A stretch of DNA of 64,000 nt from Oscillospiraceae bacterium (lineage in GTDB: Bacteria; Bacillota; Clostridia; Oscillospirales; Oscillospiraceae): NCBI GenBank assembly GCA_902801295.1, contig CADCHN010000001.1:62001-126000 (forward strand), in the 5' to 3' direction. Shown here in pieces: positions 7,459 through 15,586 of this stretch (position 1 is the stretch's first letter; each line of letters begins with the position of its first letter). The notes below the pieces were generated by a model that was not told where the DNA came from, did not search any database, and saw only the letters and a list, made by a program, of their open reading frames with translations. The position numbers and the translations under genes are program-made.

Positions 7459-9866
7459 ACGCCGTTTACCTCGCTGGGCTTGGTGGACATGATACGGTAA
7501 AGTTCGGTGTCCCTTGGGAAGTGATCGACAAAGGGCAGGATGATATTCTCAAAGAACAGCAGTCCTTCGCCCGGTGCGGAGTTGGTGACATACTTTAGCT
7601 GCTCCTGCGAAATGTTAAGGCGTTCCGCAAGGATTTTCCTGTCACCCGCCGCTTGGTTGAGCATACAAATGAAGTCAGAGTTTTCAAGGATGTTTTCAAT
7701 CTCCGGGGAAGATAGCAGATCCTTGACATTCTGGGTCGCGCCCGTCGGTACGCCGCCCCATTTTCTGAAACGCTTCCAGATCTCCGCGCTGTACGCTGCG
7801 GTCTGCGGCTCTTTCAACAGCAAGTGGAACTCGTCTGCATAGTACCATGTGGAAACGCCTGCATTTCTGTTGACGGTGACGCGATTCCACACTTGGTCTT
7901 GGATAATCAGCATGGCGGGCTTTTTGAGGTTTTTGCCCAGCTCCTTAATGTCGTAGCACACAAAACGGTTGTCGATGTCCACCGTCGTTCTGTGGTTAAA
8001 GAAATTCAGAGAACCGGACACATACAAGTCGAGAGCCTGTGCCACGCGGTCAGCTTCCGGCAAGTGCTGCGCAACAAGTGCGCTGTGAAGATCGGACAGG
8101 ATCGGCATATTCTCCGGGCGCGGGTCTGCAAAATAATTCTGATAGATACGCTGCACGGCGCGGTCAATGACCGTCCTTTCAATGGCTTCCAGCCCGGTTT
8201 TGCCGCCCATGATAAGCTCACACAGCGACAGCACAAAGTCGGATTTGAGTGCCAGCGGGTTTTCGTCCTCCGAATAGTTCAGATTGATGTCGAGAGGATT
8301 TACATAGTCCGTGCTGGTAGGTGACAACCGGATAATCTGCCCATGCAGACGCTTTACTAAAGGCCAGTATTCACCCTCCGGGTCACAGACGATCACATGG
8401 TCGCCCGTTTTCAGCAGCACATTTACCATTTCGCGCTTGCACGAAAAGGATTTGCCGCCGCCCGGTGTACCGAAAACCAGCCCGTTAGGGGATCGGGCAT
8501 TTTTGCGGTCAAGCATAATCATGTTATTGCTCTTGGCGTTCAGCCCGTAATACAGGGCGTCGCCGCCCTCAAACAATTCCTGCGTCACGAACGGGACGAA
8601 TATTGCCACGCTGGAAGTAGTCAACGCCCGCTGGATTTCAATTTGATTCAGTCCCAGCGGCAGACAGCTCATAACGCCCTTTTCCTGCTGGAAGTCAAGG
8701 CGGGTCAGTATGCAGTTGTATTTTTGCGCCACGCCAGCGGCACGGAAAATATCGTTGTTCAGCTTCCTTGTGGTGCTTCCGTAGTTAAGGACAAGGAATG
8801 TGGCAAGGAAAAGACGCTCGTTTCGGTTTTGAAGCTCGTTTAGCAGCTTCTTTGCTTCGCCGCCGTAGGTTGCAAGGTCAGAGGGCAGAATGTCCATGTC
8901 GTAGCCGTCGCGGACAGCCCTTTTCTGTTCTTGGATTTTCATTGCGTCAAGGTCGGTGATCTTGCGCTTTACCATCTTTACGGCTTCTGTCTGTTCCACC
9001 GCCTGCACATGGAAGCTCACCACAATGCCAGAATCGGTATCAAGGAAGTCTGTAAGCATCCTGTCGCTGATTTCCGGCGCGAGGATTTGCAGGAACGATA
9101 CAGCACACAGCTTGTCGCCCATTTGGAAATTGCGGCTTTTTCTGAACGCGAAAGAGGACGGGGCGATAAAATCCTTGGTGGACAATCCACTTGGGGCAAG
9201 CCAGTTCCAGTCAAAGAGGAAACGATCACCGTCCGGGTGCATGATGCCATGCAGCACTTCCAGCCGTTCCTTGCCATCCAGCACACGCGCCTTTGCGCCC
9301 ATTACCTTGAAATAGTTGAGTATGTCGGTTTCAATACGGATCAGACGCGCCCGCGCTGTTTTGTAGTTGTCTGCTTCCACCGTAAAGGTCAGATACTTGG
9401 TTTTTACATTACCGTTGTTGCCCCGTTCAAGCTGGCGTTTCAGAACACCCGAATTTTCCACGCGGATAGAATCTAAATCGTCGCCGCAGGGCGGGATCTC
9501 AAAGCTCCGTGCAATCTGCTCTTGGTCGGTCTTTCGGTTGACAAAGTTGAGCTGCACATGGATGGAAGCGTCGAGATAGTTATATAGGTCGCACAGATAT
9601 TCAAAGATTGCCGTCTGCGTATCGGGCTGGGCAAGCTGATAATTCACATCGAAAAACTCAATGCTTTTGGAATAACTCTTGCCGCCCAGATAGCAGATGC
9701 CGTCTTGGTGCATGGTGCGATAGGGTATACTGTCCTGCGCAGTATGGGGCTTGCCGTCGCCCTTGTATTTGCGGATTATTTCGTTAATCTGCTTTTTTTC
9801 TGCGCGGGTCAGCTTTCTTTTTGCCGCTGCGGGCTGTTCCGCTGCGGGCTTTACTGCCTTGGACAA
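7455..9866 (-). CDS. VirB4-like conjugal transfer ATPase (CD1110 family)
   Basis: The 803-residue ATPase energises the type IV secretion channel at the inner face of the membrane. Walker A is GTPGGGKSFSCKREM near residue 465, and the Walker B-like YYADEFHLLL lies near 680. Length and the IPYRTM segment fit the CD1110 family of VirB4 proteins. The start is TTG at 9866 with GGAGG nine bases upstream; it overlaps the 3' end of prgI by 83 bases in another frame, a compact arrangement. It is followed directly by the SPPY methyltransferase. Confidence 0.93.
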   Translation of the reverse strand: MSKAVKPAAEQPAAAKRKLTRAEKKQINEIIRKYKGDGKPHTAQDSIPYRTMHQDGICYLGGKSYSKSIEFFDVNYQLAQPDTQTAIFEYLCDLYNYLDASIHVQLNFVNRKTDQEQIARSFEIPPCGDDLDSIRVENSGVLKRQLERGNNGNVKTKYLTFTVEADNYKTARARLIRIETDILNYFKVMGAKARVLDGKERLEVLHGIMHPDGDRFLFDWNWLAPSGLSTKDFIAPSSFAFRKSRNFQMGDKLCAVSFLQILAPEISDRMLTDFLDTDSGIVVSFHVQAVEQTEAVKMVKRKITDLDAMKIQEQKRAVRDGYDMDILPSDLATYGGEAKKLLNELQNRNERLFLATFLVLNYGSTTRKLNNDIFRAAGVAQKYNCILTRLDFQQEKGVMSCLPLGLNQIEIQRALTTSSVAIFVPFVTQELFEGGDALYYGLNAKSNNMIMLDRKNARSPNGLVFGTPGGGKSFSCKREMVNVLLKTGDHVIVCDPEGEYWPLVKRLHGQIIRLSPTSTDYVNPLDINLNYSEDENPLALKSDFVLSLCELIMGGKTGLEAIERTVIDRAVQRIYQNYFADPRPENMPILSDLHSALVAQHLPEADRVAQALDLYVSGSLNFFNHRTTVDIDNRFVCYDIKELGKNLKKPAMLIIQDQVWNRVTVNRNAGVSTWYYADEFHLLLKEPQTAAYSAEIWKRFRKWGGVPTGATQNVKDLLSSPEIENILENSDFICMLNQAAGDRKILAERLNISQEQLKYVTNSAPGEGLLFFENIILPFVDHFPRDTELYRIMSTKPSEVNGV

Positions 9867-10218
9867 TCGCCTTTACCTCCATTTCCATTTGATGCTGCCG
9901 CACAAGGGCGGCGTATGCGTTGTTAGTCTGATAGGGTCGCTCCTTGGGACGCAGGAAACAGGTTTCGATCATCTGCCGCCCGATCACTTCAAGGGGCTGC
10001 CCGTTTTTTTCATACACGCCGAACATAAATCCGGGCAGCATGGTAAAGATCATCACCATTGCTGCAACGGTTGTCCCTGCGCTGTCTTTGAGTAAAAAGA
10101 AAAGCGGCAAACCGATTGCCGCCGAAATACCAAAACACAAAAGCTGTCTTTTGGTTAAATTGAAAAGTACCTTGGTCTTAACTTTCGTCAAGTCCTTGGG
10201 TACGCTCACATAAGCCAT
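9784..10218 (-). CDS. PrgI family conjugation membrane protein (VirB3-like)
   Basis: The 144-residue protein begins MAYVSVPKDLTKVKTKVLFN, then has two hydrophobic segments (LLCFGISAAIGLPLFFLL and VAAMVMIFTMLPGFMFGVY), the usual PrgI layout. PrgI is the Gram-positive counterpart of VirB3 and works with VirB4. The ATG at 10218 has GGAAAGGAG upstream; the longer frame to 10335 lies inside the methyltransferase gene and is not used. It overlaps the methyltransferase end by 41 bases and the VirB4 start by 83. Confidence 0.88.
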   Translation of the reverse strand: MAYVSVPKDLTKVKTKVLFNLTKRQLLCFGISAAIGLPLFFLLKDSAGTTVAAMVMIFTMLPGFMFGVYEKNGQPLEVIGRQMIETCFLRPKERPYQTNNAYAALVRQHQMEMEVKAIVQGSKARSGTARSGKKKADPRRKKAD

Positions 10219-10795
10219 CCGTACTCCTTTCCGCAAGCGACAGGTCGCTTGCAACTTCGTTGCCCCACACATCCCATCCCGGCGTTTTCTGCCGTGCGAA
10301 CAGCTCCACGCGGGGCAGATCGCCCACAAGGTCAAGGATTTTCTGCCGTGCTTCGTCGGGCTTTTTACTGTGCTGCTCTATGGGAGCGATAATAAACTGA
10401 TGTACGCCTGCTGACTTCCGTTTGGGCTTGCCCTTGGTCGCCAACAGGCAGATTTCAGCGTTTCCCCGTGTCCAGTAGCCCAGCCCGTAAAACCATGACG
10501 GGCTTTTTCGATTCCGTTTCAGCCATACGAAAGCAACGGTTTTATAGCGGAAGCCCCATGCCTTGATAAGCTGCAAGGCTTCGGGAAGCTGGGGAAAGGT
10601 TGCCCACAAAAACAACACACAATCCGTTGCTGCAAGCTCTGCCACGGGCAGGGCGCACAGCTCGTCTATGCTCATAGTGGGGTAGTGATTTTCTGCCGCG
10701 CCTTGAACTTTTATCCGTTCATATCGCCACGGCGGATCTGCGTAAATGATTTGATAAGTAGCGGCTTTGTACCTCCTGTGTTTAATGTGCGCCAA
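10178..10795 (-). CDS. MT-A70 family adenine methyltransferase
   Basis: The roughly 205-residue protein has the DPPW catalytic motif (IIYADPPWRYE, about 16-26) and the VLFLWATFPQLPEAL and GNAEICLLATKGKP blocks of MT-A70 enzymes, which methylate N6 of adenine. The only start in frame is TTG at 10795, inside the VirB6 stop region and without a good ribosome site; an AGGAGG lies inside the reading frame shortly after it, so the true start or coupling to VirB6 is unclear. It is placed inside the type IV secretion operon between virB6 and prgI with no nuclease partner. Confidence 0.85.
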   Translation of the reverse strand: MAHIKHRRYKAATYQIIYADPPWRYERIKVQGAAENHYPTMSIDELCALPVAELAATDCVLFLWATFPQLPEALQLIKAWGFRYKTVAFVWLKRNRKSPSWFYGLGYWTRGNAEICLLATKGKPKRKSAGVHQFIIAPIEQHSKKPDEARQKILDLVGDLPRVELFARQKTPGWDVWGNEVASDLSLAERSTDGLCERTQGLDES

Positions 10796-11645
10796 ATACG
10801 GCTTTTGCCATGCTGCCCGTCTTGAACAGGCAGAAGCAAAGAAGCACGGTATAGCCCATTGCCGTCCACACCGCGCCGGATATGTCGCCAGTTGTGGAAA
10901 TCGTCTGGATCAGCACCGAATAGATGCCGACGCACACCATAATGAGGAACGCTTGAAAGCCGAGGGCGAACAGGGATTTTAAGTAATTCTGTCCCATGCT
11001 GCGCCACTCGCCGTTTGTCATTGTTGCAAGAGGGATAGGACCGAGGGAAGTTACAAGATATATTTCAATCATGCGCCCGTAGATCACCAGCATAATGCAG
11101 ATAGACAGGATATTCATAGTCAAGCCCACGAACAGGGATTGAAACCACAGTCCGATCAGCCCGCCTATGCTCATAGCTTCCAGCCGTGTTTCAAGGTCGG
11201 TCACTACGGATGAAATGTCTATGCTGGTATCGCTGATTATCACGCCCGCGCTCTGATTTACCACTTGCTGGGTCGCGTCAAACACGCCCATGACAATGTT
11301 CCATGTATTCGTAACGAGAAGAACAGCCGCAAAGGTTTTGAACACCCATTTGAAAAACATAAAGGTGTCAATGTCGTGCATATTGTTCTTTTCCGTCACC
11401 ATCTGTATCAGTTCATAGCACATTACAAGCGCAAGGATCGCGCCCGCAATGGGGATAATGACTGATTCCGAAAGGTTGCGTATCATGTTGAAGATCCCGG
11501 CGTTCCAGCCCTGCGGCGTCGCGCCGACTTCTCCGGCAATCTCGCCCACCTTTTGATTGACGGTATCAAACAGCCCGGTGAGGTTGCCTATGATGCCGTC
11601 CGTTAATATGCCCCTAAACCATTCTTCGAGCCAATCAAGTATCAA
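10782..11645 (-). CDS. VirB6/TrbL-like conjugal transfer membrane protein (CD1112 family)
   Basis: The 287-residue protein has about six hydrophobic segments (for example VIIPIAGAILALVMCYEL and MNILSICIMLVIYGRMIEIYL) and matches VirB6/TrbL-like proteins, the polytopic core of the secretion channel. The start is TTG at 11645, nine bases after AAGGAGG. It follows the Maff2 gene, from which it is separated by a strong hairpin, and runs into the MT-A70 gene. Confidence 0.87.
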   Translation of the reverse strand: MILDWLEEWFRGILTDGIIGNLTGLFDTVNQKVGEIAGEVGATPQGWNAGIFNMIRNLSESVIIPIAGAILALVMCYELIQMVTEKNNMHDIDTFMFFKWVFKTFAAVLLVTNTWNIVMGVFDATQQVVNQSAGVIISDTSIDISSVVTDLETRLEAMSIGGLIGLWFQSLFVGLTMNILSICIMLVIYGRMIEIYLVTSLGPIPLATMTNGEWRSMGQNYLKSLFALGFQAFLIMVCVGIYSVLIQTISTTGDISGAVWTAMGYTVLLCFCLFKTGSMAKAVFGAH

Positions 11646-11664
11646 GTGGCGGCACCTCCTTTCT

Positions 11665-11694
11665 GCCCCCGTATGCTTCGCGGCATACGGGGGC
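11665..11694 (-). other. Strong hairpin between the Maff2 and VirB6 genes
   Basis: A perfect 12-bp GC-rich stem (11,665-11,676 with 11,683-11,694) has a 6-nt loop. On the minus strand it follows Maff2 and precedes the VirB6 ribosome site. No T-run follows, so it is more likely an mRNA stabilising or processing structure, or a partial stop, than a simple terminator. Confidence 0.65.
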
Positions 11695-11745
11695 TGCGCC
11701 TATGCCTATGTCAGAGGGCTATGCGCAAAGGTTTATGTGGGCTGA

Positions 11746-11961
11746 TTAACCGAACAGGCCGGAGAGCAGGGGAACGAGCATCATGCCGATCAGCGCAACG
11801 CCGCCGCCAGCCATAAGCTGCTTCATGCCCTGGCTCTTGGCACCGGGATTGTCAGAGCCGTAGCCCTCCATCAGATTGATAACACCCCAGATTGCAAGGC
11901 CTGCGCCCAGCGCGATAACCAAAGTCTGCAAAACACCAACTGCGCTATTGAAAAATGCCAT
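11746..11961 (-). CDS. Maff2 family small membrane protein (VirB2-like)
   Basis: The 71-residue protein starts with MAFFNSAVGVLQTLVIALGA, the motif that gave the family its name, and has two hydrophobic helices (about 5-27 and 48-70) around a short polar loop with EGYGSDNPGAKSQ. Size, topology and position before VirB6 are those of a VirB2/pilin-like subunit of the conjugation channel, but a pilin role is inferred. ATG start with GTGAGG upstream. The hairpin downstream could raise its level over the rest of the operon. Confidence 0.85.
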   Translation of the reverse strand: MAFFNSAVGVLQTLVIALGAGLAIWGVINLMEGYGSDNPGAKSQGMKQLMAGGGVALIGMMLVPLLSGLFG

Positions 11962-12033
11962 AAATTTTCCTCACTTTCTGCCGCTTTGCGGCTACATAAA
12001 ATTGATTTGTGTTGAGTATGAAAATAGCCGCCG

Positions 12034-13842
12034 TTATGCTTCGGCGGCTTCGTGGCTATCCGTTTCCGGCAGCTCAATGTCGTATAGGTCAAACACTTCC
12101 TCCGGCGCGATCACGGCGGGGGTATGTTTCTTCTTTCGCTGCGCCCGGATGTATCTCTCAACATCAAAGGCATTTTTCTTGTCGGCGTCGGATAGGTACT
12201 TGTAGTTCGGGTGCTGGGTAATGTCGTACTTCTTGGAGAAGAACGGGCGTACACCGCGCACCTGTAAAATACACATTCCTCCGTCCATCGTTGCAATTTC
12301 GTCCTGTGTCATCAGCTCCTTTCCTAATTTTTGATAATTTAAGCCGTGGGAGATTTCCTTGCCCCTGTTCTCGCTGGTGTTGAAACTGTCAATCGTTTCC
12401 TTGCCCAGAATTTCCGAGATTTCTTTGAGCGTGGTTTTCTCCTTACCGCCTAAAAACAACATGGTATCGCAGTTGCCTACAATAGTATCGGCGTTATCCT
12501 TGTAGATCGCCTTTAGCTGGCTCTGCGACTGCAAAATAATAGAAGCCGATATTTCACGGCTTCGGATGGTGGCAATCAGCTTGTCAAACTGCGGGATCTG
12601 CCCGATATTGGCGAACTCGTCCAGAATACAGCGTACATGGACGGGCAATCTGCCGCCGTACACATCATCTGCCTTGTCGCATAACAGGTTAAATAGCTGG
12701 GATTGGAGAATTGCTATGACAAAATTAAAGGTGCTGTCCGTATCACTCATTATGAGGAACAGGGCTGTCTTTCTGTCGCCCAGCGTGTCCAGCTCCATTT
12801 CGTCATACTCCATGAGGTCGCGCAGCTCTTTGATGTCAAAGGGCGCAAGACGCGCACCGCAGCTAATCAAAATGCTTTTCGCTGTTTTGCCAGCAGCTAA
12901 CTTGTATTTCTTATACTGTTTGAGCGCAAAATGCTCCGGGTCTTTTTCTTCCAGCCTGTCAAACATAAGGTCAACAGGGTTTTTATAGTCCTCGTCATCC
13001 TCCCGCGTGTCGGATGCGTTTATCATGTCAAGCAGGGTGATTATGTTCTTTTCTTCCTCCGGGGCTTCGTAGTAGATGTACCCGATCAGCGCGGTATAAT
13101 AAAGCCGTTCCGCTTTCACCCAGAAATCTTCTCCGCTTTGTGCGCCCTCGCCCTTGGTATTGACGATGATCGTATTTACCAGCTTCAAAATGTCTTTCTC
13201 GCTGCGCAGATACGAAAAGGGGTTGTAGTGCATACTCTTGGAAAAGTTAATGGTGTTCAGCACCTTAATCTTGTACTTGGCTCTTTGCAAAAGCTGTCCG
13301 CACTCAATGAGGATGCTGCCTTTCGGGTCGGTTATCACATACGAGCTGTGAAGCTGCATAAGGTTGGGTTTGGCAAAGAAGCGGGTTTTTCCGCTTCCGC
13401 TGCCGCCGATCACAAGGATATTTTTATTTCTTGCGTTCTTCGGCTCTTTGGGGCGGTTGGACATCATCAGCCGTTCCGTCTGTGTCAGAAGCACATTGTT
13501 TTCAAACACAGGATCGATAAAAGGCTTGATGTCTGCGGGTGTTCCCCAACGCGCCGTGCCGTACTCCATGCCCTTGCGGTACTTCTTGGCGTTTTTCTTC
13601 TTGGAATAAATCACAAGCCGGATAATGACAGCTCCGGCAACGCCGATCAGCAAGTCCATAGGGTTGAAGCTGGGGGCTGCATTTTCAAAGGCTGCGGAAA
13701 AGCCCTGCCCGATATTCATTAGCTTTGCGGAAAAGTCTGCACCCTGCGCCAGCCGGAACGCCTGCCCAACTTTTCCGAACAGATAAACGAACATCAGATA
13801 CGGGAGATGCAGAATGATTTGCTTTTTGATTTCCGGCTTCAT
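12034..13842 (-). CDS. VirD4-like type IV coupling protein (CD1115 family)
   Basis: The 602-residue protein has two N-terminal hydrophobic segments, a Walker A motif (IGGSGSGKTRFFAKPN, about 145-160), Walker B (CILDEFANIGQIP, about 405-417) and the SQSQLKAIY region of TraG/VirD4 ATPases. It brings the relaxase-DNA complex to the channel and pumps DNA. Its start overlaps the pcfB stop (ATGA at 13,839-13,842), matching the known pcfB-pcfC pairing. Confidence 0.95.
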   Translation of the reverse strand: MKPEIKKQIILHLPYLMFVYLFGKVGQAFRLAQGADFSAKLMNIGQGFSAAFENAAPSFNPMDLLIGVAGAVIIRLVIYSKKKNAKKYRKGMEYGTARWGTPADIKPFIDPVFENNVLLTQTERLMMSNRPKEPKNARNKNILVIGGSGSGKTRFFAKPNLMQLHSSYVITDPKGSILIECGQLLQRAKYKIKVLNTINFSKSMHYNPFSYLRSEKDILKLVNTIIVNTKGEGAQSGEDFWVKAERLYYTALIGYIYYEAPEEEKNIITLLDMINASDTREDDEDYKNPVDLMFDRLEEKDPEHFALKQYKKYKLAAGKTAKSILISCGARLAPFDIKELRDLMEYDEMELDTLGDRKTALFLIMSDTDSTFNFVIAILQSQLFNLLCDKADDVYGGRLPVHVRCILDEFANIGQIPQFDKLIATIRSREISASIILQSQSQLKAIYKDNADTIVGNCDTMLFLGGKEKTTLKEISEILGKETIDSFNTSENRGKEISHGLNYQKLGKELMTQDEIATMDGGMCILQVRGVRPFFSKKYDITQHPNYKYLSDADKKNAFDVERYIRAQRKKKHTPAVIAPEEVFDLYDIELPETDSHEAAEA

Positions 13843-14303
13843 AGCTCAATCCCCCTGTCTTTGTTCTTCACCTTGTCGCGCTTGGCTGTCTGCTTGGCGG
13901 CTTCGGCTTTCTTCTCGGTCAAGTCCCTGCGGATAGAGGGCTTGCGCTCCTTGTCGAGCTTCTTTGCGGAGAACTCCCGAAACGCTGCGGTCAGCACATC
14001 GGCATCCCGCCCTTTGAAAAAGACAAGATAGCGGTCATCTGCCTTTTTCAAGGCAAAGTCAATGCCATACTTCTTGGCTGTCTGGGAGAACGCCTTAATG
14101 TTCGCGTCGGTGATTTCGATATTGGAAACGCCCGTGCCGTGCCGCATAAGCTGCTTTAGCGTCTGCTTGCCGTGCTTGGGCGTATCTCTCTGCTTGCGGT
14201 ACATTTTCAAGAACTGCCGCATGGCAGCTTGCAGGGCTGTACCGCTGATCTTGACTGTCTTGATTGACAAAGCCATTGTTTTTTGTGTCACTTGTTCCTG
14301 CAA
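13839..14303 (-). CDS. PcfB family protein
   Basis: The 154-residue basic protein (MQEQVTQKTMALSIKTVKIS...) matches PcfB, the relaxosome accessory factor first known from plasmid pCF10, by its N-terminus, central KQTLKQLMRHG segment and lysine-rich end. It should link the relaxase complex to the VirD4 protein encoded next. The start is TTG at 14,303 with AAAGGAGG just upstream, which gives the expected family N-terminus; the ATG nine codons later would remove it. Confidence 0.85.
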   Translation of the reverse strand: MQEQVTQKTMALSIKTVKISGTALQAAMRQFLKMYRKQRDTPKHGKQTLKQLMRHGTGVSNIEITDANIKAFSQTAKKYGIDFALKKADDRYLVFFKGRDADVLTAAFREFSAKKLDKERKPSIRRDLTEKKAEAAKQTAKRDKVKNKDRGIEL

Positions 14304-14400
14304 AATATCCCTCCTTTCGCAGATTTACAGGATTGCCGTTAAGGTGGATGCACCCGCTGATACAGGGGAATCTTCACGGGCTTTCTCATAATCGCGGCGG

Positions 14401-14613
14401 CTATATCCGCACCCGCAGCCCGTTAAGGTCTGCTGCACGGACACCCACAAGATACCAGCTTTCGCCCATTTCAATGCGGGTCGGCTTCCATTTGCCGCCC
14501 ACCATCACATCGAAACACTCACCGCAATGCAGTCCGCCGTAGTAGTCGTTGAGGTCAAAACGGATGTCGTAGCGGTCAGTATGTTCGTCAAAAACCAATG
14601 CGCCCTGTTTCAT
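14401..14613 (-). CDS. DUF5348 domain protein
   Basis: The 70-residue protein (MKQGALVFDEHTDRYDIRFD...) fits the small DUF5348 family common near replication genes of conjugative elements, with the YYGGLHCGECFDV core and the ESWYLVG segment. It is probably a small beta-rich protein. ATG with AAAGGAGGAC upstream. It sits 14 bases after the initiator gene. Function unknown. Confidence 0.7.
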   Translation of the reverse strand: MKQGALVFDEHTDRYDIRFDLNDYYGGLHCGECFDVMVGGKWKPTRIEMGESWYLVGVRAADLNGLRVRI

Positions 14614-14627
14614 GGCGTGTCCTCCTT

Positions 14628-15566
14628 TCAGATTTTGCCGCTTGCCATATCGTGGGCGACAAGGGCAGAGTAATAACCGTTGATCGTGCTGGGCGCGTTG
14701 AACAGCACCGCACGGAGATATTGCCGGATGTTGCGGATCTTGGTGGTGTTCTCTTTCATGCAGTCAAAGACAAACTGGATATGCGAGCTGTCCAGCTTCA
14801 TAAACTTGCTTTTCACCAGCTCTGCCGGGTAGTCATCCCCGGCAATGCGGATTTTCCTGCGGGAGCTGCATACCGTTTCAAGCATGATGTCCACGATCTC
14901 GTCCAGCATTTCCTTGTCCACCATGTCGTACTGACAAAGATGCTCATACTCAATGTTGTCAAGGATGATTTCACGGTAAATCTTAAATGCTTCATTCTCT
15001 TGGTCTGCCGCTTCCTTTCGCTTCCGATCCGGCGGCGCAGCCGCTTGTCCCTCGTCCTCCGTCAAGGGAAAGGGGTAAGGGGAAAGGATAGGAATGGAAT
15101 CGGTACTTGATACATCAGTAATTGATTTTTCTTTTTTTGATAAGTCAGTTCTTGATATATCTTTATTTAATTGCGTTGGATTTTCCTGCGTAGGTTTTTC
15201 CAATGTAGGGTTTTCCTGCGTTGGATTATCCAACGTTGGATTTTCCAATGTAGGTAAATCCGATTTAAGTATTTGGGGCAGTTCATAGATCACATAGTCC
15301 GCGCCGCGCAAGCGTCCTTTCTCGTCGCGTTCCCTTGTGCGGACGATGTACCCGGCTTTTTCAAGCTCACGCACAGCTTCGCGGATCGCGTCGATCTGCT
15401 CACGGTTGATAAGGGACAAGCCTTTCAGCGTGTAGTCCCAATTCTCCGGCAGGGACAGCATTTGCGACAACAGCCCCTTGGCTTTTAAGGTCAATTCCTT
15501 GTTGCGTAGATGGTGGTTGGACATGACGGTGTACCCGTTGTTTCTTTCCACCCGAAATACTGCCAT
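14628..15566 (-). CDS. Replication initiator/replisome-organiser-like protein (winged helix plus DUF6017-type C-terminus)
   Basis: The 312-residue protein starts MAVFRVERNNGYTVMSNHHL and has an N-terminal winged-helix domain (about 15-98) of the kind found in element replication initiators. Residues 106-130 are five copies of a pentapeptide T-[LQ]-[ED]-[NK]-P, followed by a Ser/Thr/Lys-rich linker, and the C-terminus (EIILDNIEYEHLCQYD... SSHIQFVFDCMKENTTKI) is of DUF6017 type. It probably binds the element origin; the repeats in the linker may be that origin. ATG at 15,566 behind AAAGGAG. Confidence 0.8.
   Translation of the reverse strand: MAVFRVERNNGYTVMSNHHLRNKELTLKAKGLLSQMLSLPENWDYTLKGLSLINREQIDAIREAVRELEKAGYIVRTRERDEKGRLRGADYVIYELPQILKSDLPTLENPTLDNPTQENPTLEKPTQENPTQLNKDISRTDLSKKEKSITDVSSTDSIPILSPYPFPLTEDEGQAAAPPDRKRKEAADQENEAFKIYREIILDNIEYEHLCQYDMVDKEMLDEIVDIMLETVCSSRRKIRIAGDDYPAELVKSKFMKLDSSHIQFVFDCMKENTTKIRNIRQYLRAVLFNAPSTINGYYSALVAHDMASGKI
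15107..15172. other. AT-rich tract beside the 15-bp repeats
   Basis: This segment inside the initiator gene is very rich in A and T (for example ttgatttttctttttttgat) in contrast to its surroundings and contains two similar copies of TTGATA-xx-TCAGT-xx-TTGAT. Placed directly next to the six 15-bp repeats, it looks like a DNA unwinding element of an origin. That role is inference. Confidence 0.4.
15171..15260. repeat. Six tandem 15-bp iteron-like repeats inside the initiator gene
   Basis: Six units lie end to end at 15,171, 15,186, 15,201, 15,216, 15,231 and 15,246, each close to C[TA][GA][CT]GT[TA]GGATTTTC on the plus strand. They encode the pentapeptide repeats of the linker. Iterons within an initiator gene are the origin in phage lambda O and SPP1 gene 38, so these are candidates for the element's origin. 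Confidence 0.6.
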
Positions 15567-15586
15567 AGATCATCAGCTCCTTTCGC

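Noticed and set aside
15171..15260. CRISPR array
   Set aside because: The repeats are 15 bp and directly tandem without spacers, and they code for a pentapeptide repeat in the initiator protein.
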